From an uncultured Alphaproteobacteria bacterium (GTDB taxonomy: Bacteria > Pseudomonadota > Alphaproteobacteria > HIMB59 > GCA-002718135), in the NCBI GenBank assembly GCA_902602695.1, contig CACKRO010000003.1, forward strand, positions 1-64,000: DNA of 64,000 nucleotides. Reading direction: 5' to 3'. The notes below the pieces were generated by a model. That model had not been told where the DNA came from and made no database searches. It was given only the letters and a program-made list of their open reading frames with translations. Below are positions 27,736 to 36,985 of this stretch, one piece after another. Made by a program: the position numbers and the translations under genes. Positions within the stretch are counted from its first letter, which is position 1, and each line of letters begins with the position of its first letter.

Positions 27736-28268
27736 ATCAAAACAAAATATCTCTAGCAAAAAAGACTTTACAATATTTAGAGAAAAAAAAAATAACAGAT
27801 ATTAATCTTAAAAATTTTTTATCTAAAACCAAAGTGACAGGTATCAATAATAAAATTGATTTAATCTTAAATATTAATGACTTCTTTGATTTTCAATTAA
27901 AAAAAAATCTTGTTAATATAGAAAAGTCATCACAGAGAGATATGTTATTTGAAATTATGATGGCACGTTATGATATATTGAATGAATATAGAACTTCTGT
28001 AAAAAATATAATTATTCATTTTAAGTCTAGTCCACAAGGAGTATTAAAACTTATTCCTAAATTAATTGAGAGTAAAATTTTAATTGCTACTTTTGCAAAT
28101 ATTAATCCTAGTGGTATTCAGGGTGTTATAAAAATAAAAATTATTTTTGCTCTTTATTATATAACCTTATTTACTTGGTTTAATGATGAAAATGAAAGTT
28201 TAGAAAAAACAATGAGTGCCTTAGATAAATATTTAAACAATATTGAAAAAGTTATAAAATTTTCATGA
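27732..28268 (+). CDS. TetR-fold / COQ9-like helical protein
   Basis: A 178-residue, mainly helical, Lys/Asn/Ile-rich protein starting with GTG inside the proC stop. The middle segment RDMLFEIMMARYDILNEYR resembles a signature seen in COQ9-like proteins, whose fold is that of TetR C-terminal domains. COQ9 proteins bind lipids and help ubiquinone synthesis. The N-terminal helix-turn-helix looks degenerate, so a DNA-binding role is doubtful. The assignment is tentative. Confidence 0.5.
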   Translation: MNQNKISLAKKTLQYLEKKKITDINLKNFLSKTKVTGINNKIDLILNINDFFDFQLKKNLVNIEKSSQRDMLFEIMMARYDILNEYRTSVKNIIIHFKSSPQGVLKLIPKLIESKILIATFANINPSGIQGVIKIKIIFALYYITLFTWFNDENESLEKTMSALDKYLNNIEKVIKFS

Positions 28269-28612
28269 GCTCTCACAATTTTATAAATTACAAAGAATTT
28301 GAAAATGTAGATATAAGAATAGGAACAGTAATTGAAGCATATGAATATAATGAACTTAAAAAACCATCCATAATTTTGAAAATAGATTTTGGTGAAAAAG
28401 TTGGTATAAAAAAAACTTCTGCACAATTACAAAAATATTATAAAAGTGATGAATTAATTAATAAACAAGTTATTGCTGTTGTAAATTTTGAACCTAAACA
28501 AATTGGTAAAATTATCTCAGAAGTATTAGTTCTTGGTGTACCAGATTTAGAAAATGAACCAGTTTTATTGTCTCCAGATAAACCGATAAATAATGGGGGT
28601 AAATTATTTTAA
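28265..28612 (+). CDS. csaA: CsaA-type tRNA-binding-domain chaperone
   Basis: A 115-residue single OB-fold tRNA-binding-domain protein. The pattern FENVDIRIGTVIEA, KKTSAQLQKYY and the VVNFEPKQIG / SEVLVLGVPD strands are those of CsaA, a dimeric secretion-related chaperone that resembles the C-terminal domain of methionyl-tRNA synthetase. It overlaps the preceding gene by four bases (ATGA) and its stop lies two bases from the convergent sensor kinase. Confidence 0.92.
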   Translation: MSSHNFINYKEFENVDIRIGTVIEAYEYNELKKPSIILKIDFGEKVGIKKTSAQLQKYYKSDELINKQVIAVVNFEPKQIGKIISEVLVLGVPDLENEPVLLSPDKPINNGGKLF

Positions 28613-28614
28613 AA

Positions 28615-29907
28615 TCAAAGAGGAAGTAAAACTTTTAGTTGAAGACCTCCGAGATTTGAGTCAGATAATTTAACATCACCTCCATGTGATCTAATAATAT
28701 CCCTTGTAATAGTTAATCCTAAACCACTTTCTCCTTTAAGTTTGTTCCTGGAGGGATCTAAAGTAAAAAATGGTTTAAATACATCTTCATACTTATCTCT
28801 TGGTATACCTTCACCATCATCATTAAATTCAATGACACAATCTTTTTCATTTGTATAAAGAATTATTTCAATTTTTTTTGCATATCTTTGAGAATTATCA
28901 ATTATGTTATTGAAAGCTCTTTTAAGTTGGATCAGTCTTCCAGAAGTTTGAATAGTGTTTTTTTCTTTTATATTTAACTCAACGCCATTTTTTTCAACAG
29001 TTTTTACTATTTCACCAATTAATTCATTTATTATAATTGTTTCTATTGGTTCAGGTGATTCTGTTTTTACAAAACTGACATAACTATCTAACATTGAAGT
29101 CATTTCATTAACATCTACTTCTAGTTCAGATTTTGCTTTTTCATCTTTCATCAATGAAATTTGTAATTTCATTCTTGTTAAAGGAGTTCTAAGATCATGG
29201 CTAACACCAGCTAGCATTTCTGTTCTTTGCTTTAAAAATCTTTTAATTCTTGTCCTCATCTGATTGAAAGCATTGGCCGTTTGCTTTATTTCATATGCAC
29301 CTGCAGTCTTGATATCTGGAGCATCTAAACCTCTACCAAATGTCTCAGCAATTATCGCCAATCTTTTAAGGGGTCTCAATTGTCTACTCATTAAAAAGTA
29401 AGACATAAAAAAAAGAATAATAGAAGCAAAAATCATCCAAAGTAGAAAGACAAAAGCAGATTCACTATATAGCCTATCTTTATCAACATTAATTTCTAGA
29501 ATATCTTCCTCAATTTGAATATATATTAGAACACCTTCTTCAAGATTAGACAAATCATAATCAAACTTTTTTTTCAAGTTGCTTAAGGATTGATTTAATC
29601 TATTAGATAATATTCCTGAATTTAAACTAAATTTTGAAGACAATAATTGTTTACCATTAATAATATTTATTTTCATTTTAAAATCCTGATTTGCTATATT
29701 AACTGCATTATCAGTAAGATCATTATTAATTAATTTTACTAAAACATTAATATCCGCTGCCACGGACTCCGTTAGTCTTTTAGAAATAATACTCCATGAG
29801 GTTTGATAGAAAACAAAAGAAGTAATTAGGACTATAATAATTATAGGTACAAAAATGATAATTATTGATCTTCCAATTAGCGTAGAAGGTATTATTTTTC
29901 TAATCAT
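28615..29907 (-). CDS. EnvZ-like sensor histidine kinase
   Basis: A 430-residue membrane histidine kinase with two helices (about residues 14-34 and 150-172) flanking a periplasmic sensor domain, a HAMP domain, the H-box AGVSHDLRTPLTRMK, the N-box FNNIIDNSQRYAKK and G-boxes FNDDGEGIP and GESGLGL. It should phosphorylate the OmpR-type regulator encoded immediately upstream, with one-base overlap. The signal sensed cannot be read. Two-component systems are few in streamlined marine bacteria, so this may be a major osmotic or envelope sensor. Confidence 0.93.
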   Translation of the reverse strand: MIRKIIPSTLIGRSIIIIFVPIIIIVLITSFVFYQTSWSIISKRLTESVAADINVLVKLINNDLTDNAVNIANQDFKMKINIINGKQLLSSKFSLNSGILSNRLNQSLSNLKKKFDYDLSNLEEGVLIYIQIEEDILEINVDKDRLYSESAFVFLLWMIFASIILFFMSYFLMSRQLRPLKRLAIIAETFGRGLDAPDIKTAGAYEIKQTANAFNQMRTRIKRFLKQRTEMLAGVSHDLRTPLTRMKLQISLMKDEKAKSELEVDVNEMTSMLDSYVSFVKTESPEPIETIIINELIGEIVKTVEKNGVELNIKEKNTIQTSGRLIQLKRAFNNIIDNSQRYAKKIEIILYTNEKDCVIEFNDDGEGIPRDKYEDVFKPFFTLDPSRNKLKGESGLGLTITRDIIRSHGGDVKLSDSNLGGLQLKVLLPL

Positions 29908-30587
29908 TAAATTTCATTACAAATTAATTTATATCCTTTGCCCCGTATAGTTTTAATAAATTGAGGTTGTTTTGCATTAGTCTCAATTTTTTGTCTTAAA
30001 CGCGTAACTTGTACATCAACTTTTCTAAGTTCAGTCTCATCAAATTCCTGGTCAGCTAGTTCTTCTCTTAAAACAATATCATTTCTTTTATTTATTAATT
30101 TTACAAGTAAATTATTTTCCCCTTCTGTTAAATAAATTAATCTATCATTTTTTTGTAATTTAAAATTAGATGTATCAAAGGTAAATTCTCCAAATGAAAT
30201 CTTAATTCTTTTGTTTTTAAGGCTTTCAAATAAATCTAATAAATTTTTAATCCTTAAAAATAATTCTTCTGGCTCAAATGGTTTAGATAAATAATCATCA
30301 GCTCCAATTTTTAATCCATCAATTTTATCTTTGTCCTCTCCCATTGCTGTAAGCATGATTATGGGTGTATTAGAAAATTGTTTTATATGCTCAATAAGCT
30401 CTATACCATCACCACTTGGCATCATTCTATCAAGAATGATTAAATCAAACAAAACAAGAGATAAAATTTCTTTTGCATCATGGCAATCCTCACTTTGATA
30501 AACTTGTAAATTTTTTTCTGTTAAATAATCTTTTAGAAGTTCCCTCAATCTTTTATCATCATCAACAATCAAGATACTTTTATTCAT
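29907..30587 (-). CDS. OmpR-like response regulator
   Basis: A 226-residue OmpR/PhoB-type regulator. The receiver domain has the acidic pair in ILIVDDDKRLREL, the phosphoacceptor Asp in LIILDRMMPSGDG, Thr in IMLTAMGE and Lys in LSKPFEPEEL. The winged-helix DNA-binding domain (about residues 130-226) ends in TIRGKGYKLI. It is two bases downstream of the MarR gene and one base before the kinase, forming one operon. Confidence 0.94.
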   Translation of the reverse strand: MNKSILIVDDDKRLRELLKDYLTEKNLQVYQSEDCHDAKEILSLVLFDLIILDRMMPSGDGIELIEHIKQFSNTPIIMLTAMGEDKDKIDGLKIGADDYLSKPFEPEELFLRIKNLLDLFESLKNKRIKISFGEFTFDTSNFKLQKNDRLIYLTEGENNLLVKLINKRNDIVLREELADQEFDETELRKVDVQVTRLRQKIETNAKQPQFIKTIRGKGYKLICNEI

Positions 30588-30589
30588 TA

Positions 30590-31075
30590 TTATCTATTTA
30601 TTTCATCAAACTTTTCTTTATTTTTATCATCGACCATTTCATACAGTATTTTTTTAAAACCATTTATATCCATCTCATTAAATTTTAATAAAACATTGCG
30701 TATTTTTTTTATTTGAATATCAGATAATTTTTTTTCTAATTCTTGACCTTTTTTTGATAGTATTAATTTTTTAGTACGTTTATCTTCTCCAACAGATAAG
30801 ATAATATATTTCTCGTTTACAAGTTGATTCAATACTCTAGACAAACTTTGTTTAGTTATTTTCAATATTGAAAGGAGCTCCTTAATTGTAAGATTTTTTT
30901 GCTTTCCAACAAAATATATTACTCGATGATGTGCTCTGCCAAAATGTATTTTTTCCAAAACTTTATCAGGACCTTCTGTAAAATCTCTATATGAGAAAAA
31001 TAATAGCTCTATAATCTTTCTAATTTCCACCTCATTTAAAAAAAGAGGTGTTAACAACTTATTTAGGTCAGCCAT
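30590..31075 (-). CDS. MarR-family transcriptional regulator
   Basis: A 161-residue winged helix-turn-helix protein. The recognition region is LTIKELLSILKITKQSLSRVLNQLVNEKYI, followed by the beta-wing SVGEDKRTKKLILSKKG. It is the first gene of the MarR-OmpR-EnvZ operon and divergent from ilvE. MarR proteins often control their own divergent promoter; a 7-base inverted repeat lies in that gap (31076-31107). Confidence 0.9.
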   Translation of the reverse strand: MADLNKLLTPLFLNEVEIRKIIELLFFSYRDFTEGPDKVLEKIHFGRAHHRVIYFVGKQKNLTIKELLSILKITKQSLSRVLNQLVNEKYIILSVGEDKRTKKLILSKKGQELEKKLSDIQIKKIRNVLLKFNEMDINGFKKILYEMVDDKNKEKFDEINR

Positions 31076-31107
31076 ATTGACTTAATTATGCATCACTGAT
31101 AGTCAAT
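31076..31107. promoter_or_regulatory. Inverted repeat between MarR operon and ilvE
   Basis: ATTGACT (31076-31082) and AGTCAAT (31101-31107) are exact inverted copies separated by 18 bases, with half-sites about 25 bases apart. They lie in the 59-base divergent region, so they could be half-sites for the MarR protein or symmetric -35 elements (TTGACT) of two divergent promoters. Confidence 0.35.
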
Positions 31108-31134
31108 TGTCATTAAAAAAAGTTAATAAAAAAT

Positions 31135-32019
31135 ATGCTTAAATCATTTGAAAATAGAGATGGATGGATCTGGATGAATGGTAAAATAATTCCATGGCAG
31201 GATGCAAATTCCCATGTAATCTCACAAGGTCTTCATTATGCTAGCGCAGTATTTGAAGGGGAAAGGGCCTACAATGGCAAGATTTTTAAATCTGAGGAGC
31301 ATACTAAAAGATTTTTTAAATCTGCTGAAATAATTGGAATGGAAATTCCTTTCACGCATGATCAAATTAATAAAGCAAAATACGAACTTATTGATAAAAT
31401 GAATTATAAAAATTGTTATGTAAGACCACTTGCTTGGAGAGGTGGAGATCAAATGGGTTTATCTACAGGTAAATCAAACATCAATGTTGCTATTGCTGTT
31501 TGGGATGATTGGGCAACATATTTTAAAATTGAAGATCAAAAAGCAGGTTTGAGATTAATTACATCTCCTTGGAAAAGACCTGCCCCAGATACCGCTCCCT
31601 ATGAAGCAAAAGCTTCTGGGCCCTACATTATTTGTACTCTGTCAAAAGAATTTGCAGAAAAAAAAGGCTATCACGATGCCTTGATGTTAGATTATAGAGG
31701 TTATGTTGCTGAAGGCACAGGAGCAAATATATTTTTTATTAAAGATAATAATATCCATACTCCTATTCCAGATTGTTTTCTTAATGGGATTACACGTCAA
31801 ACAGTTATTGAAATGGCAACTAATCAAGGTTTTGAAATAACAGAAAAGCATTTAATGCCTGACGAAATTGGAAATTATGATGAAGCTTTTTTAACAGGAA
31901 CTGCTGCAGAAATTACACCCATTAAATCTATTGATGATTTTAAATATAATACTGGTGATAATACTACTACTTTTAAATTTATGAACGATTTTAGCGATAT
32001 GGTTAAAAACGCTAGCTAG
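31135..32019 (+). CDS. ilvE: Branched-chain amino acid aminotransferase
   Basis: A 294-residue class IV PLP enzyme, normal length. The PLP lysine lies in APYEAKASGPYI, and GYVAEGTGANIFF and FLTGTAAEITPI form the phosphate- and cofactor-binding loops. It transaminates leucine, isoleucine and valine with 2-oxoglutarate in the last biosynthetic step. It is monocistronic and converges on moaE with an eight-base overlap. Confidence 0.92.
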   Translation: MLKSFENRDGWIWMNGKIIPWQDANSHVISQGLHYASAVFEGERAYNGKIFKSEEHTKRFFKSAEIIGMEIPFTHDQINKAKYELIDKMNYKNCYVRPLAWRGGDQMGLSTGKSNINVAIAVWDDWATYFKIEDQKAGLRLITSPWKRPAPDTAPYEAKASGPYIICTLSKEFAEKKGYHDALMLDYRGYVAEGTGANIFFIKDNNIHTPIPDCFLNGITRQTVIEMATNQGFEITEKHLMPDEIGNYDEAFLTGTAAEITPIKSIDDFKYNTGDNTTTFKFMNDFSDMVKNAS

Positions 32020-32428
32020 AATTCTCTAACCATTCATCATCTTTATAATAAAATTCATTTTTCCAGAATGGAGCATCTTTTTTTAAATAATCCATAATAA
32101 ACTCACAAGCTTCAAAACTATCTTTTCTATGTTGTGAAAAACAACAAACTAAAACAATTTTTTCATTAACAATTAATTTTCCATATCTATGAATTATCAA
32201 AGTATCAATTAAACCCCATTTTTTTTTCGCGTTATTTTCAATTTTTGCTAATTCTTTAAATGCCATTTCTTCATAAACTTCTAAATTTAAATATTTAACA
32301 TCTTTATTGTTATTTAAATCTCTCACATACCCAACAAAAGAAGTAAGAGCTCCTATGGCTGAATTTTTATTTTTAATTTTCTCAATTTCTACTTCTAAAT
32401 TAAAATTTTTTTTTTGTATTTTTATCAT
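32012..32428 (-). CDS. moaE: Molybdopterin synthase large subunit MoaE
   Basis: A 138-residue MoaE. With thiocarboxylated MoaD it converts cyclic pyranopterin monophosphate to molybdopterin. The family pattern is seen as GALTSFVGYVRDLN, LNLEVYEEMAF, IIHRYGKLIVNEKIV, SQHRKDSFEACEF and the lysine-rich DAPFWKNEF end. It overlaps moaD by one base. moaA, moaB and moaC are not in this window. Confidence 0.95.
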   Translation of the reverse strand: MIKIQKKNFNLEVEIEKIKNKNSAIGALTSFVGYVRDLNNNKDVKYLNLEVYEEMAFKELAKIENNAKKKWGLIDTLIIHRYGKLIVNEKIVLVCCFSQHRKDSFEACEFIMDYLKKDAPFWKNEFYYKDDEWLENSS

Positions 32429-32673
32429 TACCCGCCACTAACTGGTGGAAAGATTGCAATTTCATCAATTGGTTTTAATTTCAAATTTTCTGAAACATAT
32501 TCCTGATTAACTGCAAATCTTAAAACATCCTGTAAAAAATGTTTTTTCAACTCAGGATATAAATTTTCTAAATATTTTTTTAATTCTTGTATTGTTTTAG
32601 GATGATTTACATCAATTATGTCGTCATCCTTATCTGTTATATCCTTAATCCAAGCAAAATATCGAATTCTCAT
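32428..32673 (-). CDS. moaD: Molybdopterin synthase sulfur carrier MoaD
   Basis: An 81-residue ubiquitin-like protein ending in the diagnostic double glycine (FPPVSGG). The C-terminal glycine carries the thiocarboxylate sulphur used by MoaE. The gene is five bases downstream of pgsA and one base overlaps moaE, so uvrC-pgsA-moaD-moaE is a likely operon. Confidence 0.94.
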   Translation of the reverse strand: MRIRYFAWIKDITDKDDDIIDVNHPKTIQELKKYLENLYPELKKHFLQDVLRFAVNQEYVSENLKLKPIDEIAIFPPVSGG

Positions 32674-32678
32674 TTTAT

Positions 32679-33221
32679 TTAAAAATGTTTTATTGATCCT
32701 TTAATATAATCATAGGCTGTATAGAGAGTTAGAATTCCAGCAATCCATAGAAAAGTTTTCCCTAAATAAATAATAGATAATAAATTTAGATTACTCTCAG
32801 ATAATATAAGTAATCCAAGTGCAGCTAGTTGAAGGAAGGTTTTTGCCTTTGCAATTCTTGAAACAGGTATACTAATTTTTATCCCTGCTAAGTATTCCCT
32901 TAAACCTGATACTGTTATTTCTCTTAATAATATTATTAGGGCTGGAATAGTATCCCAGTCTTTTATTACACCCTTAGAAGTTAAAATAAGAATAACTGCA
33001 GCTACTAATAATTTATCTGCAATTGGATCTAAAAATGTTCCAAAGTTTGTAACTTCATTTCTTAGTCTTGCTAAATAACCATCAAAGTAATCTGTTATTC
33101 CAGCTAAACAAAATAATATAAAGGCAATCCAGCCAAAGTATGGATTCGTAAGATAAATACAAAGAACTATAATTGGAATTATAGCTATTCTAATTATTGT
33201 TAGAATATTTGATATATTCAT
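32679..33221 (-). CDS. pgsA: CDP-diacylglycerol-glycerol-3-phosphate 3-phosphatidyltransferase PgsA
   Basis: A 180-residue CDP-alcohol phosphatidyltransferase with about four to five helices. The signature D-x2-DG-x2-AR-x8-G-x3-D-x3-D is visible as DYFDGYLARLRNEVTNFGTFLD with PIADK following. It makes phosphatidylglycerol phosphate in the inner membrane. It lies 27 bases downstream of uvrC and just upstream of moaDE, as often found in Proteobacteria. Confidence 0.95.
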   Translation of the reverse strand: MNISNILTIIRIAIIPIIVLCIYLTNPYFGWIAFILFCLAGITDYFDGYLARLRNEVTNFGTFLDPIADKLLVAAVILILTSKGVIKDWDTIPALIILLREITVSGLREYLAGIKISIPVSRIAKAKTFLQLAALGLLILSESNLNLLSIIYLGKTFLWIAGILTLYTAYDYIKGSIKHF

Positions 33222-33248
33222 TTGTATTCTTTGTAGATGAAGAATTTT

Positions 33249-35081
33249 TTAAACGCTATGAAAATATTCATAAATTTTTGTTAGAATTGACTCAGGTATA
33301 GATTTAACCTCTTTTAATTCATCTAAACTAGCTAATTTTAATTTCTCCACTGTACCAAAGTGTTTTTTTAAAATTTTCTTTCTTTCAGGACCTACTCCTT
33401 CTATATCATCAAAAATAGATTTGACGCTCATCTTTGCTCTTTTTGATCGATGCGTTGTTATTGCAAATCTATGTACCTCATCTCTAATATTTTGCAAAAA
33501 ATGAAGAAGTGGATTATTTTCATTTAATCTATGTGTAAATTTATCATGTATTAGAATTTCTCTACCTGCATCTCTTTCTTCACCTTTTGCCATAGAGATA
33601 ATTGGTATATTTATTTTTAAACTATCTAAAACTTTTTTTGCAGAATTATATTGTCCTTTTCCTCCATCTATAAGCAATAAACTTGGCAAATCTAACTGGT
33701 CTTGAAATTTCGAATTACTAAATCTCCTAGTCAGCATTTCTTTCATCATATAATAATCATCAACTTTATTTTTGTTTTCTTCAAGATCAAATCGAATATT
33801 AAATTTTCTATAATTTGATTTTATAAATCCATTTTGATTATAGGCAACCATTACACCTATAGGATATTTTCCAAATGTATGGCTATTATCGTAAGCTTCT
33901 ATTTTTATAATTTCATCTTTGAGTTTGAATATTTTTTTAATTTCTGAATTAAAATTATCAAAAGATTTAAGTTTATTTAATTTAATATCTAAATTTATTT
34001 TAGAATTTTTTTCTGCAAATTTAAGTATATTTTTTTTAGGTCCTTTTAATGGTTTAATGAACTTTGTTTTATCAAAATTTTTTCCTAAAATTTGTGAATT
34101 ATTATTTTTATCAATAGTTATGTTAGTAATAATTGTTTCAGGAATATCTTTTTCTGCATAAAATATATTTAAGAAACCTAACATTATTTCCTCGTGATCT
34201 AATAAGTTGTCATGATCTGGGTAGAAAGCCTTACCGCCATAAGAAGTATTGTTTCTAAAAAAACTTCCATAAATACATGTTTTACCTTCATTTGATGTTA
34301 TTGCAAAAATGTCAGCATTTTTAATATCCTTTATCTTAATTGAATTATTTTGCTCAATATGTTTTAAAGCTTTAAGCCTATCTCTTAAAGATGCTGCTAA
34401 TTCAAAATTATTTTTTTTTGAAGCCTTATACATTTGATCTGTAAAATTTTTTTGTATTTTTTGAGAATTACCACTACTTAAAAAATCGTCTGCTGCCTCT
34501 ATTAATTTTGAATAGGCTTCTTTTGTAATTTTTTCTCCGCAGGGACCAGAACATCTTTTAAGATAATAATTGAAGCACAATTTATTTCCTGCATTAACCT
34601 CTTTATCTGTGCATGATCTTAAAAGAAATATTCGTTGTATCGTATTAATTGTTCTATTTACTGCATCTGGACTTGCAAATGGTCCATAATACCTACCTTT
34701 TTTCTTTTGAGGACCACGATGTTTTTCAATTCTAGGAAAATCATGTTCAGATGAGATAAATATATAAGGGAACGATTTATCATCTCTTAAAAGAACATTA
34801 AATCGAGGCTTATGTTTTTTAATTAAATTACATTCAAGTATGATTGCTTCTAACTCGGTATTGGTTACAAAAAAACTCATTGATTTGGTTAAACTAACCA
34901 TTCTTTGAATTCGTCTAGTTAGGCTATTCAAGGATAAATAATTTTTAACTCTATTTGATAATACTTTTGCTTTTCCAATATATAAAATATTACCTTTGTC
35001 ATCTTGCATTTGGTATACGCCAGGTTGATTTGGCAAAGTTTTTGTTGTAGCTTTAATAATATCTTGTCCAAGAAGCGTCAT
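33249..35081 (-). CDS. uvrC: Excinuclease ABC subunit UvrC
   Basis: A 610-residue nucleotide-excision repair nuclease that cuts both sides of a lesion. The order is an N-terminal GIY-YIG domain (PGVYQMQ ... ILYIGKA), a Cys-rich segment (RSCTDKEV, CFNYYLKRCSGPC), a UvrB-binding helix pair, the RNase H-like C-terminal nuclease (EAYDNSHTFGKYPIGVMV, LLIDGGKGQ), and a terminal helix-hairpin-helix pair (IEGVGPERKKILKKHFG). Length is normal. Confidence 0.97.
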   Translation of the reverse strand: MTLLGQDIIKATTKTLPNQPGVYQMQDDKGNILYIGKAKVLSNRVKNYLSLNSLTRRIQRMVSLTKSMSFFVTNTELEAIILECNLIKKHKPRFNVLLRDDKSFPYIFISSEHDFPRIEKHRGPQKKKGRYYGPFASPDAVNRTINTIQRIFLLRSCTDKEVNAGNKLCFNYYLKRCSGPCGEKITKEAYSKLIEAADDFLSSGNSQKIQKNFTDQMYKASKKNNFELAASLRDRLKALKHIEQNNSIKIKDIKNADIFAITSNEGKTCIYGSFFRNNTSYGGKAFYPDHDNLLDHEEIMLGFLNIFYAEKDIPETIITNITIDKNNNSQILGKNFDKTKFIKPLKGPKKNILKFAEKNSKINLDIKLNKLKSFDNFNSEIKKIFKLKDEIIKIEAYDNSHTFGKYPIGVMVAYNQNGFIKSNYRKFNIRFDLEENKNKVDDYYMMKEMLTRRFSNSKFQDQLDLPSLLLIDGGKGQYNSAKKVLDSLKINIPIISMAKGEERDAGREILIHDKFTHRLNENNPLLHFLQNIRDEVHRFAITTHRSKRAKMSVKSIFDDIEGVGPERKKILKKHFGTVEKLKLASLDELKEVKSIPESILTKIYEYFHSV

Positions 35082-35215
35082 TTTATCAATCGTAAATAAT
35101 TATTTTTTTCTTTAAATAGGAATTTTATAAAATTAATAAATAACTAACAAGATTATTGTAGTTCATTTAATAATTAATTTAATGTAGATAAGAATAATAT
35201 ATTAAGGGCTCAAAT

Positions 35216-36985
35216 ATGACAAAAATGACAACAGAAGAAGCTTTTGTAAAAGTTTTACAAAAACACGGTATCCAACACGCTTTTGGAATAATTGGATCAG
35301 CATTTATGCCAATATCAGATCTTTTCCCTAAAGCTGGAATAACATTTTGGGATGTTGCTCATGAGTCAAATGGTGGAATTATAGCAGATGGATATACAAG
35401 ATCCACTGGTAAAATAGCAATGTGTATTGCGCAAAACGGACCTGGTATAACTGGCCTGGTTACACCTATAAAAACTGCTTTTTGGAATCATACTCCAATG
35501 CTCTTAGTTACTCCTCAGGCAGCTAACAAAACTATTGGTCAAGGAGGTTTCCAAGAAGTTGAGCAAATGAACTTATTTAAAGATATGGTGTGTTATCAAG
35601 AAGAAGTAAGAGATCCCTCCAGAGTTGCGGAAGTTTTAAATAGAGTTATTTCAAAAGCTATTAAAGGATCTGCTCCCGCACAAATAAACATACCAAGAGA
35701 TTTTTGGACTCAAGTGGTTGATATTGATTTGCCACCTATAATTAAATTTGAAAGACCTTCTGGTGGAATAGAAGCAATTAAAGAAGCGGCAGATCTTTTA
35801 TCTAATGCTAAATTCCCAGTTATTTTATCTGGTGCTGGAGTGATTTTAGCTGACGCTATTGATGATTGTAAAAAACTTGCGGAAAAATTAAGTGCTCCAG
35901 TTGCTTGTGGATATCAACATAATGATAGTTTTCCTGGCAAACATCCTCTTGCAGTTGGTCCTTTAGGATACAATGGATCTAAAGCAGCAATGGAAATAAT
36001 ATCTAAAGCAGATGTAGTTTTAGCACTTGGCACAAGGTTAAATCCCTTCTCAACTTTACCAGGTTATGGAATAGACTACTGGCCAAAAAATGCAGACGTC
36101 ATTCAAGTTGATATCAATTCTGATCGCATTGGTTTAACAAAAAAAATAAGTGTTGGTATTTGTGGAGATGCAAAATTAGTTGCCGAACAAATTTTAGAAA
36201 ATCTTGCAACAAATGCAGGCGATCAAGATCGAAAAGAGAGAGAAGAATTAATTCATAAAACAAAGTCTTCTTGGTTACAAACATTAACTGGCCTTGATCA
36301 TGAAGAGGATGACCCTGGTACATCATGGAATAAAGACTCACGAGATAGAGAGCCACAGAAAATGTCACCAAGAATGGCATGGCGAGCCATACAAGCAGGA
36401 CTACCCGAAGAAGCAATTATATCTAGTGATATAGGAAATAATTGTGCAATTGGTAATGCTTACCCAACATTTGAGAATGGTAGAAAGTATTTAGCACCTG
36501 GTTTATTTGGACCATGTGGTTATGGTTTTCCATCTGTGATTGGAGCAAAAATAGGATGTCCAAGTACACCAGTTGTTGGTTTCGCGGGTGATGGCGCATT
36601 TGGAATTAGTATGAGTGAGATGACTTCATGTAATAGAGAAGGTTGGCCAAATATCACAATGATAATTTTTAGAAATTACCAATGGGGAGCAGAGAAAAGA
36701 AATACTACTCTTTGGTATGATAATAATTTTATTGGAACTGAACTTGATCCTAAATTAAGCTATGCAAAAATTGCACAAGCTTGTGGATTTAAAGGTGTTA
36801 AAGTTCACACTCAAGAGGAACTAACAGAAGCTTTACAACAATCTTGCAAGGATCAAATGGAGGGTATAACTACTTTTATAGAAGTAATGCTAAATCAAGA
36901 ACTTGGGGAACCTTTTAGAAGAGATGCTATGAAAGCACCAGTTGAAGTTGCTGGAATTGATCCTAAAGATACATTAGTTCAATAA
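35216..36985 (+). CDS. xsc: Sulfoacetaldehyde acetyltransferase Xsc
   Basis: A 589-residue thiamine-diphosphate enzyme. It phosphorolyses sulfoacetaldehyde to acetyl phosphate and sulfite, the desulfonation step of taurine and other C2-sulfonate breakdown. The N-terminal part (AFGIIGSAFMPISDLFPKAGI, AHESNGGIIADGYTR, GPGITGLVTPIKTAFWNHTP) matches Xsc rather than acetolactate synthase, and the C-terminal ThDP motif GDGAFGISMSE is intact. It is monocistronic, preceded by AAGGGC. Phosphotransacetylase, aminotransferase and alanine dehydrogenase genes that would complete the route lie 20-25 kb downstream. Confidence 0.93.
   Translation: MTKMTTEEAFVKVLQKHGIQHAFGIIGSAFMPISDLFPKAGITFWDVAHESNGGIIADGYTRSTGKIAMCIAQNGPGITGLVTPIKTAFWNHTPMLLVTPQAANKTIGQGGFQEVEQMNLFKDMVCYQEEVRDPSRVAEVLNRVISKAIKGSAPAQINIPRDFWTQVVDIDLPPIIKFERPSGGIEAIKEAADLLSNAKFPVILSGAGVILADAIDDCKKLAEKLSAPVACGYQHNDSFPGKHPLAVGPLGYNGSKAAMEIISKADVVLALGTRLNPFSTLPGYGIDYWPKNADVIQVDINSDRIGLTKKISVGICGDAKLVAEQILENLATNAGDQDRKEREELIHKTKSSWLQTLTGLDHEEDDPGTSWNKDSRDREPQKMSPRMAWRAIQAGLPEEAIISSDIGNNCAIGNAYPTFENGRKYLAPGLFGPCGYGFPSVIGAKIGCPSTPVVGFAGDGAFGISMSEMTSCNREGWPNITMIIFRNYQWGAEKRNTTLWYDNNFIGTELDPKLSYAKIAQACGFKGVKVHTQEELTEALQQSCKDQMEGITTFIEVMLNQELGEPFRRDAMKAPVEVAGIDPKDTLVQ

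Noticed and set aside
35082..35215. AATTTTATAAAATT palindrome upstream of xsc as an operator
   Set aside because: Made only of A and T in a very AT-rich spacer and not repeated near the other sulfonate genes; chance is likely.
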